From Mycobacterium asiaticum DSM 44297 (GTDB taxonomy: Bacteria > Actinomycetota > Actinomycetes > Mycobacteriales > Mycobacteriaceae): a DNA stretch of 46,382 nucleotides. Shown piece after piece: positions 32,662 to 43,172 of this stretch. The DNA lies in assembly GCF_000613245.1 (NCBI RefSeq), contig NZ_HG964937.1, positions 1,477,973 to 1,524,354 on the forward strand. The letters run 5' to 3'. A program made the translations under genes and the position numbers. The notes below the pieces were generated by a model. It worked only from the letters and a program-made list of their open reading frames with translations, was not told the origin of the DNA and searched no databases. Numbering within the stretch: the first letter of the stretch is position 1; the number at the start of each line of letters is the position of its first letter.

Positions 32662-33141
32662 TCAGCTCGGCGGTCGAGAGACACACTGGGCGGAGTACAG
32701 CTCCTCGCCCAGCTTGTCCATCAGCTCCAGCTGTGTCTCCAGGTAGTCGATGTGGCTTTCCTCATCCGCCACAATCCCTTCCAGCAGCGTGGCGCTGGTG
32801 CTGTCCTGTTTCTCGCGGCACATGATGATGCCGGGCTTGAGCCGGTCCAGCACCTCGTACTCGATCGCCAGGTCCGCCTCGAACTGCTCGCGCAGTGTCT
32901 GGCCGATGCGCAATGAGAAAATGCGCTGATAGTTCGGCAGGCCATCCAACAGCAGGATGCGGTCGGTGATGGCCTCGGCGTGCCGCATCTCGTCGAACGA
33001 TTCCGCGCGGGTGTGGCCGGCAAGCTCGGTGAAGCCCCAGTTCTCTTGCATCTTGGAATGCAGAAAATACTGGTTGATGGCCGTGAGCTCGCTGGTCAGC
33101 TGCTCATTGAGCAGGCGCAATACATCTGGATCACCTTGCAT
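32662..33141 (-). CDS. bfrA: Bacterioferritin BfrA
   Basis: 159 residues. Ferroxidase ligands E18, E51, H54, E94, E127 and H130, and the haem-bridging Met52 (FDEMRHAE), are all in place. It forms a 24-subunit shell that oxidises Fe(II) and stores ferric iron with haem at subunit interfaces. ATG 33141 follows AGGAG at a good distance; GTG 33147 is less likely. Its promoter region contains two IdeR-type iron boxes; from memory bfrA is iron-induced through IdeR in M. tuberculosis. Confidence 0.97.
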   Translation of the reverse strand: MQGDPDVLRLLNEQLTSELTAINQYFLHSKMQENWGFTELAGHTRAESFDEMRHAEAITDRILLLDGLPNYQRIFSLRIGQTLREQFEADLAIEYEVLDRLKPGIIMCREKQDSTSATLLEGIVADEESHIDYLETQLELMDKLGEELYSAQCVSRPPS

Positions 33142-33308
33142 GATCACTCCTAGGGAAGGCTGTCATGACGTACCGCCGGCTGCTGGGCTGGAGCGAGCCG
33201 TGCGGGGTGGAGCAATCTAAATGTAATGCCTTGCGTGGTGGTCGGCGCAGGGTTAATTGCGCCGTCGGCGCGTCCGATCGCCGCAAGAACCGGCAGCGTG
33301 TTTGTTAG

Positions 33309-33327
33309 TTAGGTTAGACTCTACTAA
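33309..33327. promoter_or_regulatory. IdeR-type iron box 1
   Basis: TTAGGTTAGACTCTACTAA matches the 19-base IdeR consensus TTAGGTTAGGCTAACCTAA at 15 positions, including the full left half. Iron-loaded IdeR binds such boxes to repress siderophore genes and to activate bacterioferritin genes. It lies between bfrA and the divergent ferredoxin gene. Confidence 0.8.
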
Positions 33328-33332
33328 CCCAC

Positions 33333-33351
33333 TTAGGTTAGACTCCACTAA
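33333..33351. promoter_or_regulatory. IdeR-type iron box 2
   Basis: TTAGGTTAGACTCCACTAA, 15 of 19 matches, in the same orientation and 24 bases from box 1. Tandem boxes are expected for bfrA-type promoters. This copy ends 51 bases before the ferredoxin ATG. The rest of 33142-33402 shows no gene. Confidence 0.8.
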
Positions 33352-33402
33352 TATGCGGCCAGTACGCGGAGTCCTCGGTGACCACTCGGTGGGTGTTTGC
33401 TG

Positions 33403-33594
33403 ATGTACGTCTGCCTGTGCGTCGGAGTCACCAATCAGACTGTCTGCGACGTTGTGGCGCGCGGTGCGTCGTCCTCCAAAGAGATTGCTGCGGCGTGCGG
33501 GGCAGGGGCTGACTGCGGTCGTTGCCGCCGGACCCTGCGGGCAATCCTGGCGGCATCCCGCGTGGAGCAGGTCGAACTGAGCCCCTCTGCTTGA
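33403..33594 (+). CDS. bfd: Bacterioferritin-associated ferredoxin (Bfd-like)
   Basis: 63 residues. Four [2Fe-2S] cysteines C4, C6, C38 and C41 (MYVCLC and ADCGRC) at the spacing of Escherichia coli Bfd. Bfd delivers electrons to the haem of bacterioferritin so that stored iron is reduced and released. Divergent from bfrA across the iron boxes, which supports that role and suggests opposite iron control of storage and release. ATG 33403 is the start; a TTG two codons earlier is possible. Confidence 0.9.
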   Translation: MYVCLCVGVTNQTVCDVVARGASSSKEIAAACGAGADCGRCRRTLRAILAASRVEQVELSPSA

Positions 33595-33600
33595 CACCGC

Positions 33601-34356
33601 TTAACGCGGGCGGTTGCTGAAATCCGCCAGTGCGGCGGCGTTGGCGACGCCCCCCATCAACTCCGCGAAGTGGGCGTTTTCGCGCGCCGTCGCCGCGGCT
33701 ATTTCCGGCCGAAGCGGTTCAAGCATGGTGTGCTTGACCGCCATCAGGCTCGCGATCGGTCGGCCGGCGAGGGTTTCGGCATGCCGCCGGGCTTCGGGCA
33801 GCAGTTCGTCGGGTTCGCAGACCCGCCAGACCAGACCCATTCGGAGCGCTTCGGTGGCGTCGACCCATTCCGATGACAGCAACAGCCAGGCGGCGTTCTG
33901 CCGCCCCATCAGACGCGGCAGTAGGTAGGACGACGCCGCCTCGGGCGCCACGCCCAAACTGGTGAACGGGCATTTCAACCGCGCGGTCGAGGACATGAAG
34001 GCCAGGTCGGCGTAGCCAAGGATGGTGGTGCCGATGCCAAGGCCGACACCGTTTACGGCACAGATCAGCGGTTTGGGGAACGCGGTCAGCGCCTCGATCA
34101 GCCCGCGGAAGCCGTACTTGCCTTCTTGAAAATCGGGGTCGGTGATGCGCGCCTGCATCTCGGCCAGATCGGTACCGGCGCTAAAGCCGCGCCCGGCGCC
34201 GGTCAGCAGGACGACGGCAACCCCCGGATCCTCGGCGGCGTCCAGTAAGGCTTGGGCGGTGGCGTCGTAGAGGGCTTCGTTGAAGGCGTTGAGCGCTTCG
34301 GGCCGGTTCAGCGTCAGCGTGCGGACCCGGTTGTCGTCGTCGATCAGCAGCGTCAC
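33601..34356 (-). CDS. Enoyl-CoA hydratase/isomerase family protein
   Basis: 251 residues of the crotonase fold. NRPEALNAFNEALYDA, the oxyanion-hole block GRGFSAGTDLAEMQ, and GVGLGIGTTILGYADLAF are family hallmarks; the segment FTSLGVAPEAASSYLLPRLMG follows. The residues corresponding to the two catalytic glutamates are not both evident (the second region reads APEAASS, with a Glu), so isomerase or another crotonase activity is possible. GTG 34356 has AGGA 7 bases upstream. It is the last gene of the leftward operon headed by oxyR. Confidence 0.88.
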   Translation of the reverse strand: MTLLIDDDNRVRTLTLNRPEALNAFNEALYDATAQALLDAAEDPGVAVVLLTGAGRGFSAGTDLAEMQARITDPDFQEGKYGFRGLIEALTAFPKPLICAVNGVGLGIGTTILGYADLAFMSSTARLKCPFTSLGVAPEAASSYLLPRLMGRQNAAWLLLSSEWVDATEALRMGLVWRVCEPDELLPEARRHAETLAGRPIASLMAVKHTMLEPLRPEIAAATARENAHFAELMGGVANAAALADFSNRPR

Positions 34357-34365
34357 CGCTGGATC

Positions 34366-34809
34366 CTATCTGTTGCTGTAGACGCGGGTCGGCTCGATCA
34401 GCACCACCGCGCGCCGCTCCTGCGCCATCACCCGGTCGTACTCGTCCCAGTCGTCGTGGGAGCCGCCCGCTGCGGTGAATACATCGCGCAGCAACTGTCG
34501 CAATTGATCCGGCCCGCTCAACCAGGGTTGCTGGTCGTCGGGCCCGGCCAGCTCCGCGCGACCCTCGACGGTGGCCCACCGCCAGCCGTTGCGGAAGGTG
34601 ACGGCCAGCTGGGGTCGCGCTCGCAGGTTGGCCAGCTTGACCTTGCCGTAGGTAGTGAAGCCCAGGACCGGCACTCCCCCGGCCGGGTGCGGCAGCAGGC
34701 CCACATTGACCAGCGAAGCCTGCACGGTGCCGTCGGCGCGGACGGTCGAGACGACCGCCAATCCGCTTTCCGACGATGCCAGTGCCACCGCGTCGACGAG
34801 TGTTGTCAT
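34366..34809 (-). CDS. PPOX-class split-barrel flavin/F420 protein (Rv1875-like)
   Basis: 147 residues. FMN/F420-binding split beta-barrel: GLAVVSTVRADGTVQASLVN, FTTYGKVKLANLRARPQLAV and WRWATVEGRAEL are standard positions in the family, and the C-terminal part reads VMAQERRAVVLIEPTRVY. Such proteins use F420, FMN or haem as cofactor; many mycobacterial members are F420-dependent reductases. ATG 34809 follows GAGGAA, overlapping the stop of the gene before it, so coupling is likely. Confidence 0.85.
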   Translation of the reverse strand: MTTLVDAVALASSESGLAVVSTVRADGTVQASLVNVGLLPHPAGGVPVLGFTTYGKVKLANLRARPQLAVTFRNGWRWATVEGRAELAGPDDQQPWLSGPDQLRQLLRDVFTAAGGSHDDWDEYDRVMAQERRAVVLIEPTRVYSNR

Positions 34810-34817
34810 GGCGTTCC

Positions 34818-35519
34818 TCAGTTCGAGAAGGGCGTCTTGATGACGTACCGGCTGGTGGGCACGGTGTCGATGTTCTCGTTCGCGCCGAAGGCGGACGTAC
34901 TGGCAACCATCCGGCCTACCCGGTGCTGCAAGTCGGCGTCGTCGGCGGCTCCGAAGAACGCTTTCAGATCGGACACCGCTTCGATGGGGAACAACTCTTC
35001 GACGATGGCGGCGATTCCCGGGGCGTCCGGAGTGAGCGCTCGCACCACCCAGTTCTGGGTGTAGCCGAAGGTGGACTGAGTTTCGATGGCCACCGGGGTG
35101 TGGTCGAGTTGCCACCGGTTCAGCCAGGTCGCCTGGTCCAGCTCCGCGGGCCGGCGCAGCAGCGCAATGTTGGCCAAACCCGTTGTGCGCAAACCCGGTT
35201 CGGCGACTGGTGCGGCCAGCGGAACCGATTCGGTGACCAGGTAGGCGGCCAGCTGCTCGCACTCGGCGGCGAGCAGATCAAGCGCCGCCGCAACTTGGTG
35301 GCCATAGCATTGCTGGGTCCACAGGCTCACCACTGCGACCACCGGCGGGTCCAGTGTCGTGAGCGTCATCAGCGACTCGCGCACGGCGTCGTCGCGGACG
35401 TTGACCGACAACCCCGGGACGCCCAGCTGCAGTAGTTGCGCGGCGACCGGGCCGCGTTGGCGGGTGCACCAGTCCTCGTCGGCTGCGGCGCGCCGGAGCA
35501 CGGCGATGACCTTCTCCAT
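34818..35519 (-). CDS. Conserved hypothetical protein (Rv1874-like)
   Basis: 233 residues, no signal or membrane segment. Two halves may each form a ferredoxin-like alpha/beta unit as in EthD/dimeric barrel proteins (MEKVIAVLRRAAADEDWCTR at the start; LDQATWLNRWQLDHTPVAIE in the middle). The end ASTSAFGANENIDTVPTSRY is conserved-looking. Function unknown. ATG 35519 is preceded by AAGG and begins 10 bases after the oxyR stop, so it is probably cotranscribed with oxyR. Confidence 0.78.
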   Translation of the reverse strand: MEKVIAVLRRAAADEDWCTRQRGPVAAQLLQLGVPGLSVNVRDDAVRESLMTLTTLDPPVVAVVSLWTQQCYGHQVAAALDLLAAECEQLAAYLVTESVPLAAPVAEPGLRTTGLANIALLRRPAELDQATWLNRWQLDHTPVAIETQSTFGYTQNWVVRALTPDAPGIAAIVEELFPIEAVSDLKAFFGAADDADLQHRVGRMVASTSAFGANENIDTVPTSRYVIKTPFSN

Positions 35520-35529
35520 GGGCGGAACC

Positions 35530-36474
35530 TTACGTCCGTCCGGTCGCGAGGCGTACCGGCAGTTCCTCGGTGACCAGTTCTCCGATGACCCGGGCAAGGC
35601 GCCGATAGGCCTCGTCGCGCCCGCTGGAGGTGCGAAAGACCAGCCCGATCCGCCGCCCGGGTCGCGGCGCGCCGAAGTGGGCAAGCCCGACACCGCCGCG
35701 CGCCGTCTCCACCGCCACCGCACTCTCGGGAATCAGCGTCACGCCGAGCCCGCCCGCCACACACTGCACCGCGGTGGTCAGGGAGGCTGCGCGGGTGTCG
35801 GCGAGTTCGGCCTGCACGCCCGCGTTCTGGCAGACATCGAGAGCCTGATCGCGCAGGCAGTGGCCTTCGTCGAGGAGCAGCAACGGCAACTCCGCCAGGG
35901 CCGCCGCGGGTACCCGCGGCTTGCCCGTCAACGCGTGCCCGGGCGGCAGGGCCAGCACGAAATCCTCCGCGTAGATGGGAATCTCGCTTACTCCGGTGGT
36001 ATCGGCGGGCAAGGCGATCAGGGCGGCGTCCAGCGCGCCCTCGCGCAGAACCTGCAGCAGCCGATCGGTCTGGTCCTCGACGACCCGCACCGCCAGATCG
36101 GGTAGCCGGCGGCTCAGCCCCGCCAGGACGGTCGGCAGCACATACGGCGCGACCGTCGGGATCAGTCCCAGCCGGATGCTGCCCTGCAGCGGATCGGACA
36201 CGCGAGCCGCCGCGTTGGTGAACGTGTCCGCGGCCTCGATCGTCGCTCGTGCCATCGGCAGCAGCCGCACTCCTTCAGCGGTCACTCGGACCTGGCGGGT
36301 GGACCGCTCGACCAGACGGGCGCCCAACCCGGCCTCCAGGCCGGCCAGGGCCTGCGACAGGGTCGATTGACTTACCCCGAGAGTTGTTGCCGCACTTCCG
36401 AAATGCCGCTTCTCTGCCACCGCGACGAACGCCCGCAAGCCGGCCAGGGTGGGCTGAAAACTCTTATCGGTCAT
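35530..36474 (-). CDS. oxyR: Hydrogen-peroxide-sensing LysR regulator OxyR
   Basis: 314 residues. N-terminal winged helix TLAGLRAFVAVAEKRHFGSA with VSQSTLSQALAGLE; the effector domain carries C206 and C215 (DEGHCLRDQALDVC), the redox pair that forms the activating disulphide, at the E. coli 199/208 spacing. It senses H2O2 and controls ahpC, transcribed divergently 103 bases away. In M. tuberculosis oxyR is a known inactivated gene; here the frame is intact. ATG 36474 fits family N-termini; a GTG-led extension is rejected. Confidence 0.94.
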   Translation of the reverse strand: MTDKSFQPTLAGLRAFVAVAEKRHFGSAATTLGVSQSTLSQALAGLEAGLGARLVERSTRQVRVTAEGVRLLPMARATIEAADTFTNAAARVSDPLQGSIRLGLIPTVAPYVLPTVLAGLSRRLPDLAVRVVEDQTDRLLQVLREGALDAALIALPADTTGVSEIPIYAEDFVLALPPGHALTGKPRVPAAALAELPLLLLDEGHCLRDQALDVCQNAGVQAELADTRAASLTTAVQCVAGGLGVTLIPESAVAVETARGGVGLAHFGAPRPGRRIGLVFRTSSGRDEAYRRLARVIGELVTEELPVRLATGRT

Positions 36475-36577
36475 ACCTAATAATACAGTGCTATATATCA
36501 CCTTTACTTCACACCGGTACCGCGGCAATATGGTGACATACCCGTCAAATTTGAATCAGTACAGAAAAAGGAGTGCC
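36464..36577. promoter_or_regulatory. oxyR-ahpC divergent promoter region
   Basis: Near the oxyR start, TTATCGGT (36464-36471), cat and ACC then AATAA form an imperfect dyad overlapping the ATG, similar to LysR autoregulatory sites. Further on, ATA-CAGTGC-TAT at 36483-36494 has the T-N11-A geometry of LysR boxes. The remainder is AT-rich and ends in AAAAAGGAG before ahpC. Binding is inferred. Confidence 0.5.
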
Positions 36578-37165
36578 ATGTCTCTGCTGACCATTGGCGA
36601 CCAGTTTCCCGCATACCGGCTGACCGCGCTGATCGGCGGCGACCTGTCCAAGGTCGATGCCCAGCAGCCCGGTGATTACTTCACCACCATCTCCAGCGAC
36701 GACCACCCCGGCAAGTGGCGCGTGATCTTCTTCTGGCCCAAGGACTTCACCTTCGTATGCCCCACCGAGATCGCGGCATTCGGCAAGCTCAACGACGAGT
36801 TCGAGGACCGGGACGCCCAGGTCCTCGGCGCTTCGATCGACAGCGAGTTCGTCCACTTCCAGTGGCGCGCCCAGCACGAGGATCTCAAGAAGCTGCCGTT
36901 CCCGATGCTGTCCGACATCAAGCGCGAGCTCGCCCAGGCAACCGGCGTGCTCAACGCCGACGGTGTGGCCGACCGGGTGACGTTCATCGTCGACCCCAAC
37001 AACGAGATCCAGTTCGTCTCGGCGACCGCCGGTTCGGTTGGGCGTAACGTCGATGAGGTGCTGAGGGTGCTGGACGCCCTGCAATCCGACGAGCTATGTG
37101 CCTGCAACTGGCGCAAGGGCGACCCGACCATCGACGCCGGCGAGCTGCTCAAGGCTTCGGCATAG
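36578..37165 (+). CDS. ahpC: Alkyl hydroperoxide reductase AhpC (peroxiredoxin)
   Basis: 195 residues. Peroxidatic C61 in DFTFVCPTE and resolving C174 plus C176 in ELCACNW, the three-cysteine pattern of mycobacterial AhpC. It reduces peroxides and peroxynitrite and is recycled by AhpD with a lipoamide-linked chain. ATG 36578 has AAAGGAG in front. It is followed by ahpD 28 bases later and is presumably activated by the divergent OxyR. Confidence 0.97.
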   Translation: MSLLTIGDQFPAYRLTALIGGDLSKVDAQQPGDYFTTISSDDHPGKWRVIFFWPKDFTFVCPTEIAAFGKLNDEFEDRDAQVLGASIDSEFVHFQWRAQHEDLKKLPFPMLSDIKRELAQATGVLNADGVADRVTFIVDPNNEIQFVSATAGSVGRNVDEVLRVLDALQSDELCACNWRKGDPTIDAGELLKASA

Positions 37166-37193
37166 CGGGTACAGGGCGGGACAGGAGGAAACA

Positions 37194-37730
37194 ATGAGTA
37201 TCGAGAATCTCAAGGACGCGCTGCCTGAGTACGCAAAGGATCTCAAGCTCAACCTGGGCTCGATTTCCCGCACCACCGTGCTGAACGAGGAGCAGCTGTG
37301 GGGCACCCTGCTGGCCAGCGCCGCGGCGACCCGAAACGCCCGGGTGCTCAGCGAAATCGGCGCCGAGGCGGCCGACAACCTGTCGGCCGAGGCCTACAAC
37401 GCGGCGCTGGGTGCCGCGTCGATCATGGGGATGAACAATGTGTTCTACCGTGGCCGTGGCTTCCTGGAGGGTAAGTACGACGACCTGCGTCCCGGCCTGC
37501 GGATGAACATCATCGGCAATCCCGGTGTGGACAAGGCCAATTTCGAGCTGTGGAGCTTCGCGGTCTCGTCGATCAACGGATGCTCGCACTGCATGGTGGC
37601 GCACGAGCACACGCTGCGCGAGTCGGGCGTCGAGCGCGAGGCCGTGTTCGAGGCGTTGAAGGTCGCAGCGATCGTTTCCGGTGTGGCGCAAGCGATCAGC
37701 ACCGCCGATACATTGGCGGCGGTAGGCTGA
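37194..37730 (+). CDS. ahpD: AhpD, thioredoxin-like partner of AhpC
   Basis: 178 residues. Active-site NGCSHCMVAHEHT with C130 and C133, H137 and E118, identical in layout to M. tuberculosis AhpD from memory. It forms a trimer and passes electrons from dihydrolipoamide succinyltransferase/lipoamide dehydrogenase to AhpC. ATG 37194 follows CAGGAGGAAAC, a strong ribosome site. Confidence 0.96.
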   Translation: MSIENLKDALPEYAKDLKLNLGSISRTTVLNEEQLWGTLLASAAATRNARVLSEIGAEAADNLSAEAYNAALGAASIMGMNNVFYRGRGFLEGKYDDLRPGLRMNIIGNPGVDKANFELWSFAVSSINGCSHCMVAHEHTLRESGVEREAVFEALKVAAIVSGVAQAISTADTLAAVG

Positions 37731-37740
37731 TCGGCGCGTC

Positions 37741-39021
37741 ATGACCGGACCCGCCTGGGTGCAACACACGATCTGGTGGCAGGTCTATCCCCTAGGCTTC
37801 GTCGGAGCGTTCCCCGCTGAACGTCCGCCGGGCCCGGGGGAACACCGCCTGCGCCGACTCGTCGAGTGGTTCGACCACGCGATCGCACTGGGCGCATCCG
37901 GGGTCGCGCTGGGACCGATCTTCGCTTCCCGTACCCACGGATACGACACCACGGACCACTACCTGATCGATCCCCGGTTAGGTGACGACGACGACTTCGA
38001 CTATCTGGTGGCCGAGGCGCACCGCCGAGGCCTGCGTATTCTGCTCGACGGCGTGTTCAACCATGTGGGCGCGGATTTTGCGCGCCACCGTGACCCCGCA
38101 TCGGCGGACTGGTTCAGCGGCAGCAATTTCGAAGGTCACGACGAGCTGATCGGCCTCAACCACGACAATCCCGAGGTCGCCGATTATGTCGTCGACGTCA
38201 TGTCGCACTGGCTGGAGCGTGGTGCCGACGGCTGGCGCCTCGATGCGGCCTATGTTGTGCCGCACCAGTTCTGGGTCGAGGTGCTACCCCGCGTGCGCGA
38301 TCGCCATCCCGACGTCTGGTTCGTCGGAGAACTCATTCACGGCGACTACGCGGCGCAGGTCCGGGCGGCCCGGTTCGATTCGGCCACCCAATACGAACTG
38401 TGGAAGGCGATCTGGAGCAGCCTCAACGACGGGAACTTCTTCGAGCTGGACTGGGCATTGCAGCGGCACAACGCATTTCTCGACGAATTCGCACCGCTGA
38501 CATTCATTGGCAATCACGACGTCACCCGGATCGCCAGCCGGCTCGACCGCGCCGATCACCAGGCGCACGCGCTGGTGCTGTTGCTGACGGTGGGCGGCGT
38601 CCCCAGCGTGTATGCCGGCGACGAATTCGGCTGGCGCGGAGTGAAGGAAGAACGCTTCGGCGGCGATGACGCGGTCCGCCCGGAATTCGCTACTCCCCCA
38701 GTGCAACTCGACGTGTCAGGCCAGCGCGTGTGGGCGCTGCACCAGTTCCTGGTCGGCTTGCGGCGACGGCACCCGTGGTTGCACGCGGCGACGACCCGGC
38801 CCCTGCTGTTGGAGAACAAGCACTACGTCTACCGGGCGCAGCGCGGCGATGACGCGCTGCTGGTCGCCCTCAACATTGACGATGAACCGCTGCGGCTGTC
38901 GTTGCCGGAGCTGGGCACGCCGCGGGCACAAGTGCTGGCCGGTTCGGCGGCGCCACCGGAAGAGGTCGTCGACCACGTGACCCTCGAGCCGCACGGCTGG
39001 CGGATTCTGCGTCCTAACTGA
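37741..39021 (+). CDS. Glycoside hydrolase family 13 (alpha-amylase type)
   Basis: 426 residues. GH13 regions: DGVFNHVG, GWRLDAAY with nucleophile D168, VGELIH with acid E197, and FIGNHD with D260. The N-terminal domain is short (starts MTGPAWVQHTIWWQVYPLGF), and there is a C-terminal beta domain. It acts on alpha-glucosidic bonds of maltodextrins or trehalose-type glucans; whether hydrolase or transferase is undecided. No signal peptide, so it is intracellular. It begins 10 bases after ahpD and may share the OxyR-controlled transcript. It overlaps the convergent DUF1810 gene by 8 bases. Confidence 0.9.
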   Translation: MTGPAWVQHTIWWQVYPLGFVGAFPAERPPGPGEHRLRRLVEWFDHAIALGASGVALGPIFASRTHGYDTTDHYLIDPRLGDDDDFDYLVAEAHRRGLRILLDGVFNHVGADFARHRDPASADWFSGSNFEGHDELIGLNHDNPEVADYVVDVMSHWLERGADGWRLDAAYVVPHQFWVEVLPRVRDRHPDVWFVGELIHGDYAAQVRAARFDSATQYELWKAIWSSLNDGNFFELDWALQRHNAFLDEFAPLTFIGNHDVTRIASRLDRADHQAHALVLLLTVGGVPSVYAGDEFGWRGVKEERFGGDDAVRPEFATPPVQLDVSGQRVWALHQFLVGLRRRHPWLHAATTRPLLLENKHYVYRAQRGDDALLVALNIDDEPLRLSLPELGTPRAQVLAGSAAPPEEVVDHVTLEPHGWRILRPN

Positions 39022-39439
39022 GTCGCGCCACGGTGCGCGGGTCCTCTTCGCCGCCGTAGTACTTGTCCAGCAGCGCGACGAAATCCTGGTTGTCATCGGT
39101 GGCCCGGGCGAACAACGTCACCGAAGACCGCAGTTTCAGGTCGTCCGGTGAGCCGAAGATCTGCCCGGCCGAGCGCCCCGGAATGTCGTTGACCAGCCGC
39201 ACACACTCCCGCAGCCGCGGCCCCAGCAGGTCGTGCTCCAGGTAGGCGCGGGCCTCCTCGAGGGAGGAGATGCCGTAATGGTCTGCCGTTGGGCTGCTGC
39301 CCAGTCCGCGCAGCTGCGGGAAGACGAACCACATCCAGTGGCTCCGCTTCCGGCCGGCCCGCAACTCCTGCACGACGTCGTCGTAGACGCGGTTTTGCGC
39401 CTCGACGAAGCGCTGCAGATCGAACGAATCGCGGGCCAT
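39014..39439 (-). CDS. DUF1810 family protein (Rv1873-like)
   Basis: 141 residues. The family core RSHWMWFVFPQLRGLGSSPT, then YGISSLEEARAYLEHDLLGPRL is intact. Rv1873 in M. tuberculosis has a mostly helical structure and no known function. A GTG at 39457 would add six residues; GGAGG sits immediately before ATG 39439, too close for that start to be certain. Divergent from lldD2. Confidence 0.88.
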   Translation of the reverse strand: MARDSFDLQRFVEAQNRVYDDVVQELRAGRKRSHWMWFVFPQLRGLGSSPTADHYGISSLEEARAYLEHDLLGPRLRECVRLVNDIPGRSAGQIFGSPDDLKLRSSVTLFARATDDNQDFVALLDKYYGGEEDPRTVARLS

Positions 39440-39472
39440 ACCTCCAGACTCGCACACTGGTTAGATGAACTG

Positions 39473-40714
39473 ATGGCGGTCAAGCGGCAGATCCCGAGAA
39501 TCCGCGACCTGGCGCCGCTGATGCAGTTCAAAAGGCCGCAGTTCAACCGCGTCCACCGGCGGTTGGACGCGGCGCTCACCATCGAAGATTTGCGCCGGAT
39601 CGCCAAGCGCCGGACGCCCAAGGCCGCCTTCGACTACACCGACGGTGCCGCCGAGGACGAGCTGTCCATCCGACGGGCCCGACAAGCGTTCCGGGACATC
39701 GAATTTCACCCGACGATCCTGCGTGATGTCACCAACGTGACCGCCGGATGGAATGTCCTCGGTCAACCCGTGGTGTTGCCGTTCGCCATCGCGCCCACCG
39801 GATTCACCCGCTTGATGCACACCGAGGGTGAGGTCGCCGGTGCGCGGGCTGCGGCCGCGGCGGGCATCCCCTTCTCGCTGTCCACCCTGGGCACCAGCTC
39901 CATCGAAGACATCGCCACCGCAGTGCCGCAGGGGCGCAAATGGTTTCAGCTGTATATGTGGAAGGACCGCGAACGGTCCATGGCCCTGGTACGGCGGGCC
40001 GCCGATGCGGGTTTCGACACCATGCTGGTCACCGTCGACGTCCCCGTGGCCGGTGCGCGGCTGCGTGATGTCCGCAACGGAATGTCGATCCCGCCGGCGT
40101 TGACGCTGCGGACCGTGCTGGACGCGGTTCCGCACCCGCACTGGTGGTTTGACCTGTTGACCACCGAACCCTTGTCCTTTGCGTCGCTGGATCGCTGGTC
40201 GGGCACTGTCGGGGAATACCTGAATTCCATGTTCGACCCCAGCGTCACGTTCGACGATCTGGCCTGGATCAAATCGCACTGGCCCGGCAAGCTCGTGGTC
40301 AAAGGGATTCAGACGCTCGACGACGCCCGGGCGGTCGTCGACCGCGGCGTCGACGGCATCGTGTTGTCCAATCACGGTGGCCGTCAACTGGATCGCGCCC
40401 CGGTGCCGTTCCACCTGCTGCCGTCGGTGGCCCGCGAACTGGGCAACGACACCGAGATCCTGCTGGACACCGGCATTATGTCGGGCGCCGATATCGTCGC
40501 GGCGATCGCGCTGGGCGCCAGGTGCACGTTGGTGGGACGGGCTTATCTCTACGGCCTGATGGCCGGTGGCGAGGCGGGCGTCCGGCGAGCGATCGACATC
40601 CTGGAAAGCGGCGTGCTGCGGACCATGGCTCTACTGGGTGTTACCTGCCTCGAAGAGCTCTCCCCCAAACATGTGACCCAGCTCCGGCGGCTGGTGCCGG
40701 TGCCACCGGCGTAA
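39473..40714 (+). CDS. lldD2: FMN-dependent L-lactate dehydrogenase (quinone), LldD2
   Basis: 413 residues of the alpha-hydroxyacid oxidase TIM barrel. FMN and catalytic sites include FAIAPTGFTRLMH near the N-terminus, LVVKGIQTLDDA with Lys, and SNHGGRQLD with catalytic H301 and Arg. It oxidises L-lactate to pyruvate and passes electrons to the respiratory chain, allowing lactate use in the host. ATG 39473 gives the expected family start; the upstream gap to the divergent gene is only 33 bases, so a very short or leaderless message is likely. Confidence 0.93.
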   Translation: MAVKRQIPRIRDLAPLMQFKRPQFNRVHRRLDAALTIEDLRRIAKRRTPKAAFDYTDGAAEDELSIRRARQAFRDIEFHPTILRDVTNVTAGWNVLGQPVVLPFAIAPTGFTRLMHTEGEVAGARAAAAAGIPFSLSTLGTSSIEDIATAVPQGRKWFQLYMWKDRERSMALVRRAADAGFDTMLVTVDVPVAGARLRDVRNGMSIPPALTLRTVLDAVPHPHWWFDLLTTEPLSFASLDRWSGTVGEYLNSMFDPSVTFDDLAWIKSHWPGKLVVKGIQTLDDARAVVDRGVDGIVLSNHGGRQLDRAPVPFHLLPSVARELGNDTEILLDTGIMSGADIVAAIALGARCTLVGRAYLYGLMAGGEAGVRRAIDILESGVLRTMALLGVTCLEELSPKHVTQLRRLVPVPPA

Positions 40715-40761
40715 CGCCAGCGTGACGCTCGGCGCCCAACGTTGGGCTGGCGTGACGCTCG
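40713..40761. repeat. Palindrome flanked by direct repeats after lldD2
   Basis: GCCCAACGTTGGGC (40734-40747) is a perfect 14-bp palindrome, extended at a distance by CGCCAG and CTGGCG. It is bracketed by two exact copies of GCGTGACGCTCG (40720-40731 and 40750-40761). The palindrome can act as the lldD2 terminator. The direct repeats may be regulatory or replication by-products. Confidence 0.6.
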
Positions 40762-40766
40762 TAGCG
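40756..40766. promoter_or_regulatory. ClgR-like box upstream of lon
   Basis: CGCTCGTAGCG has the CGC-N5-GCG geometry described for actinobacterial ClgR, which activates clp and lon protease genes; on the minus strand it reads TTTCGC-N5-GCG. It lies about 70 bases before the lon ATG. The consensus is short and the match is not exact, so this is a candidate only. Confidence 0.4.
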
Positions 40767-40835
40767 AAACAGTCCAGGGAACAAACCGCCCGCCGCCAGG
40801 GTTGAGCCAGTCAGACTTAACTTTTGGAGGATCTG

Positions 40836-43154
<2,319 letters not shown>

Positions 43155-43172
43155 CGGCGCTAGGGTGCACGG

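Noticed and set aside
39461..39472. Leaderless -10 (TTAGAT) for lldD2
   Set aside because: It does not fit TANNNT and has poor spacing; mentioned only as a possibility in the gene entry.
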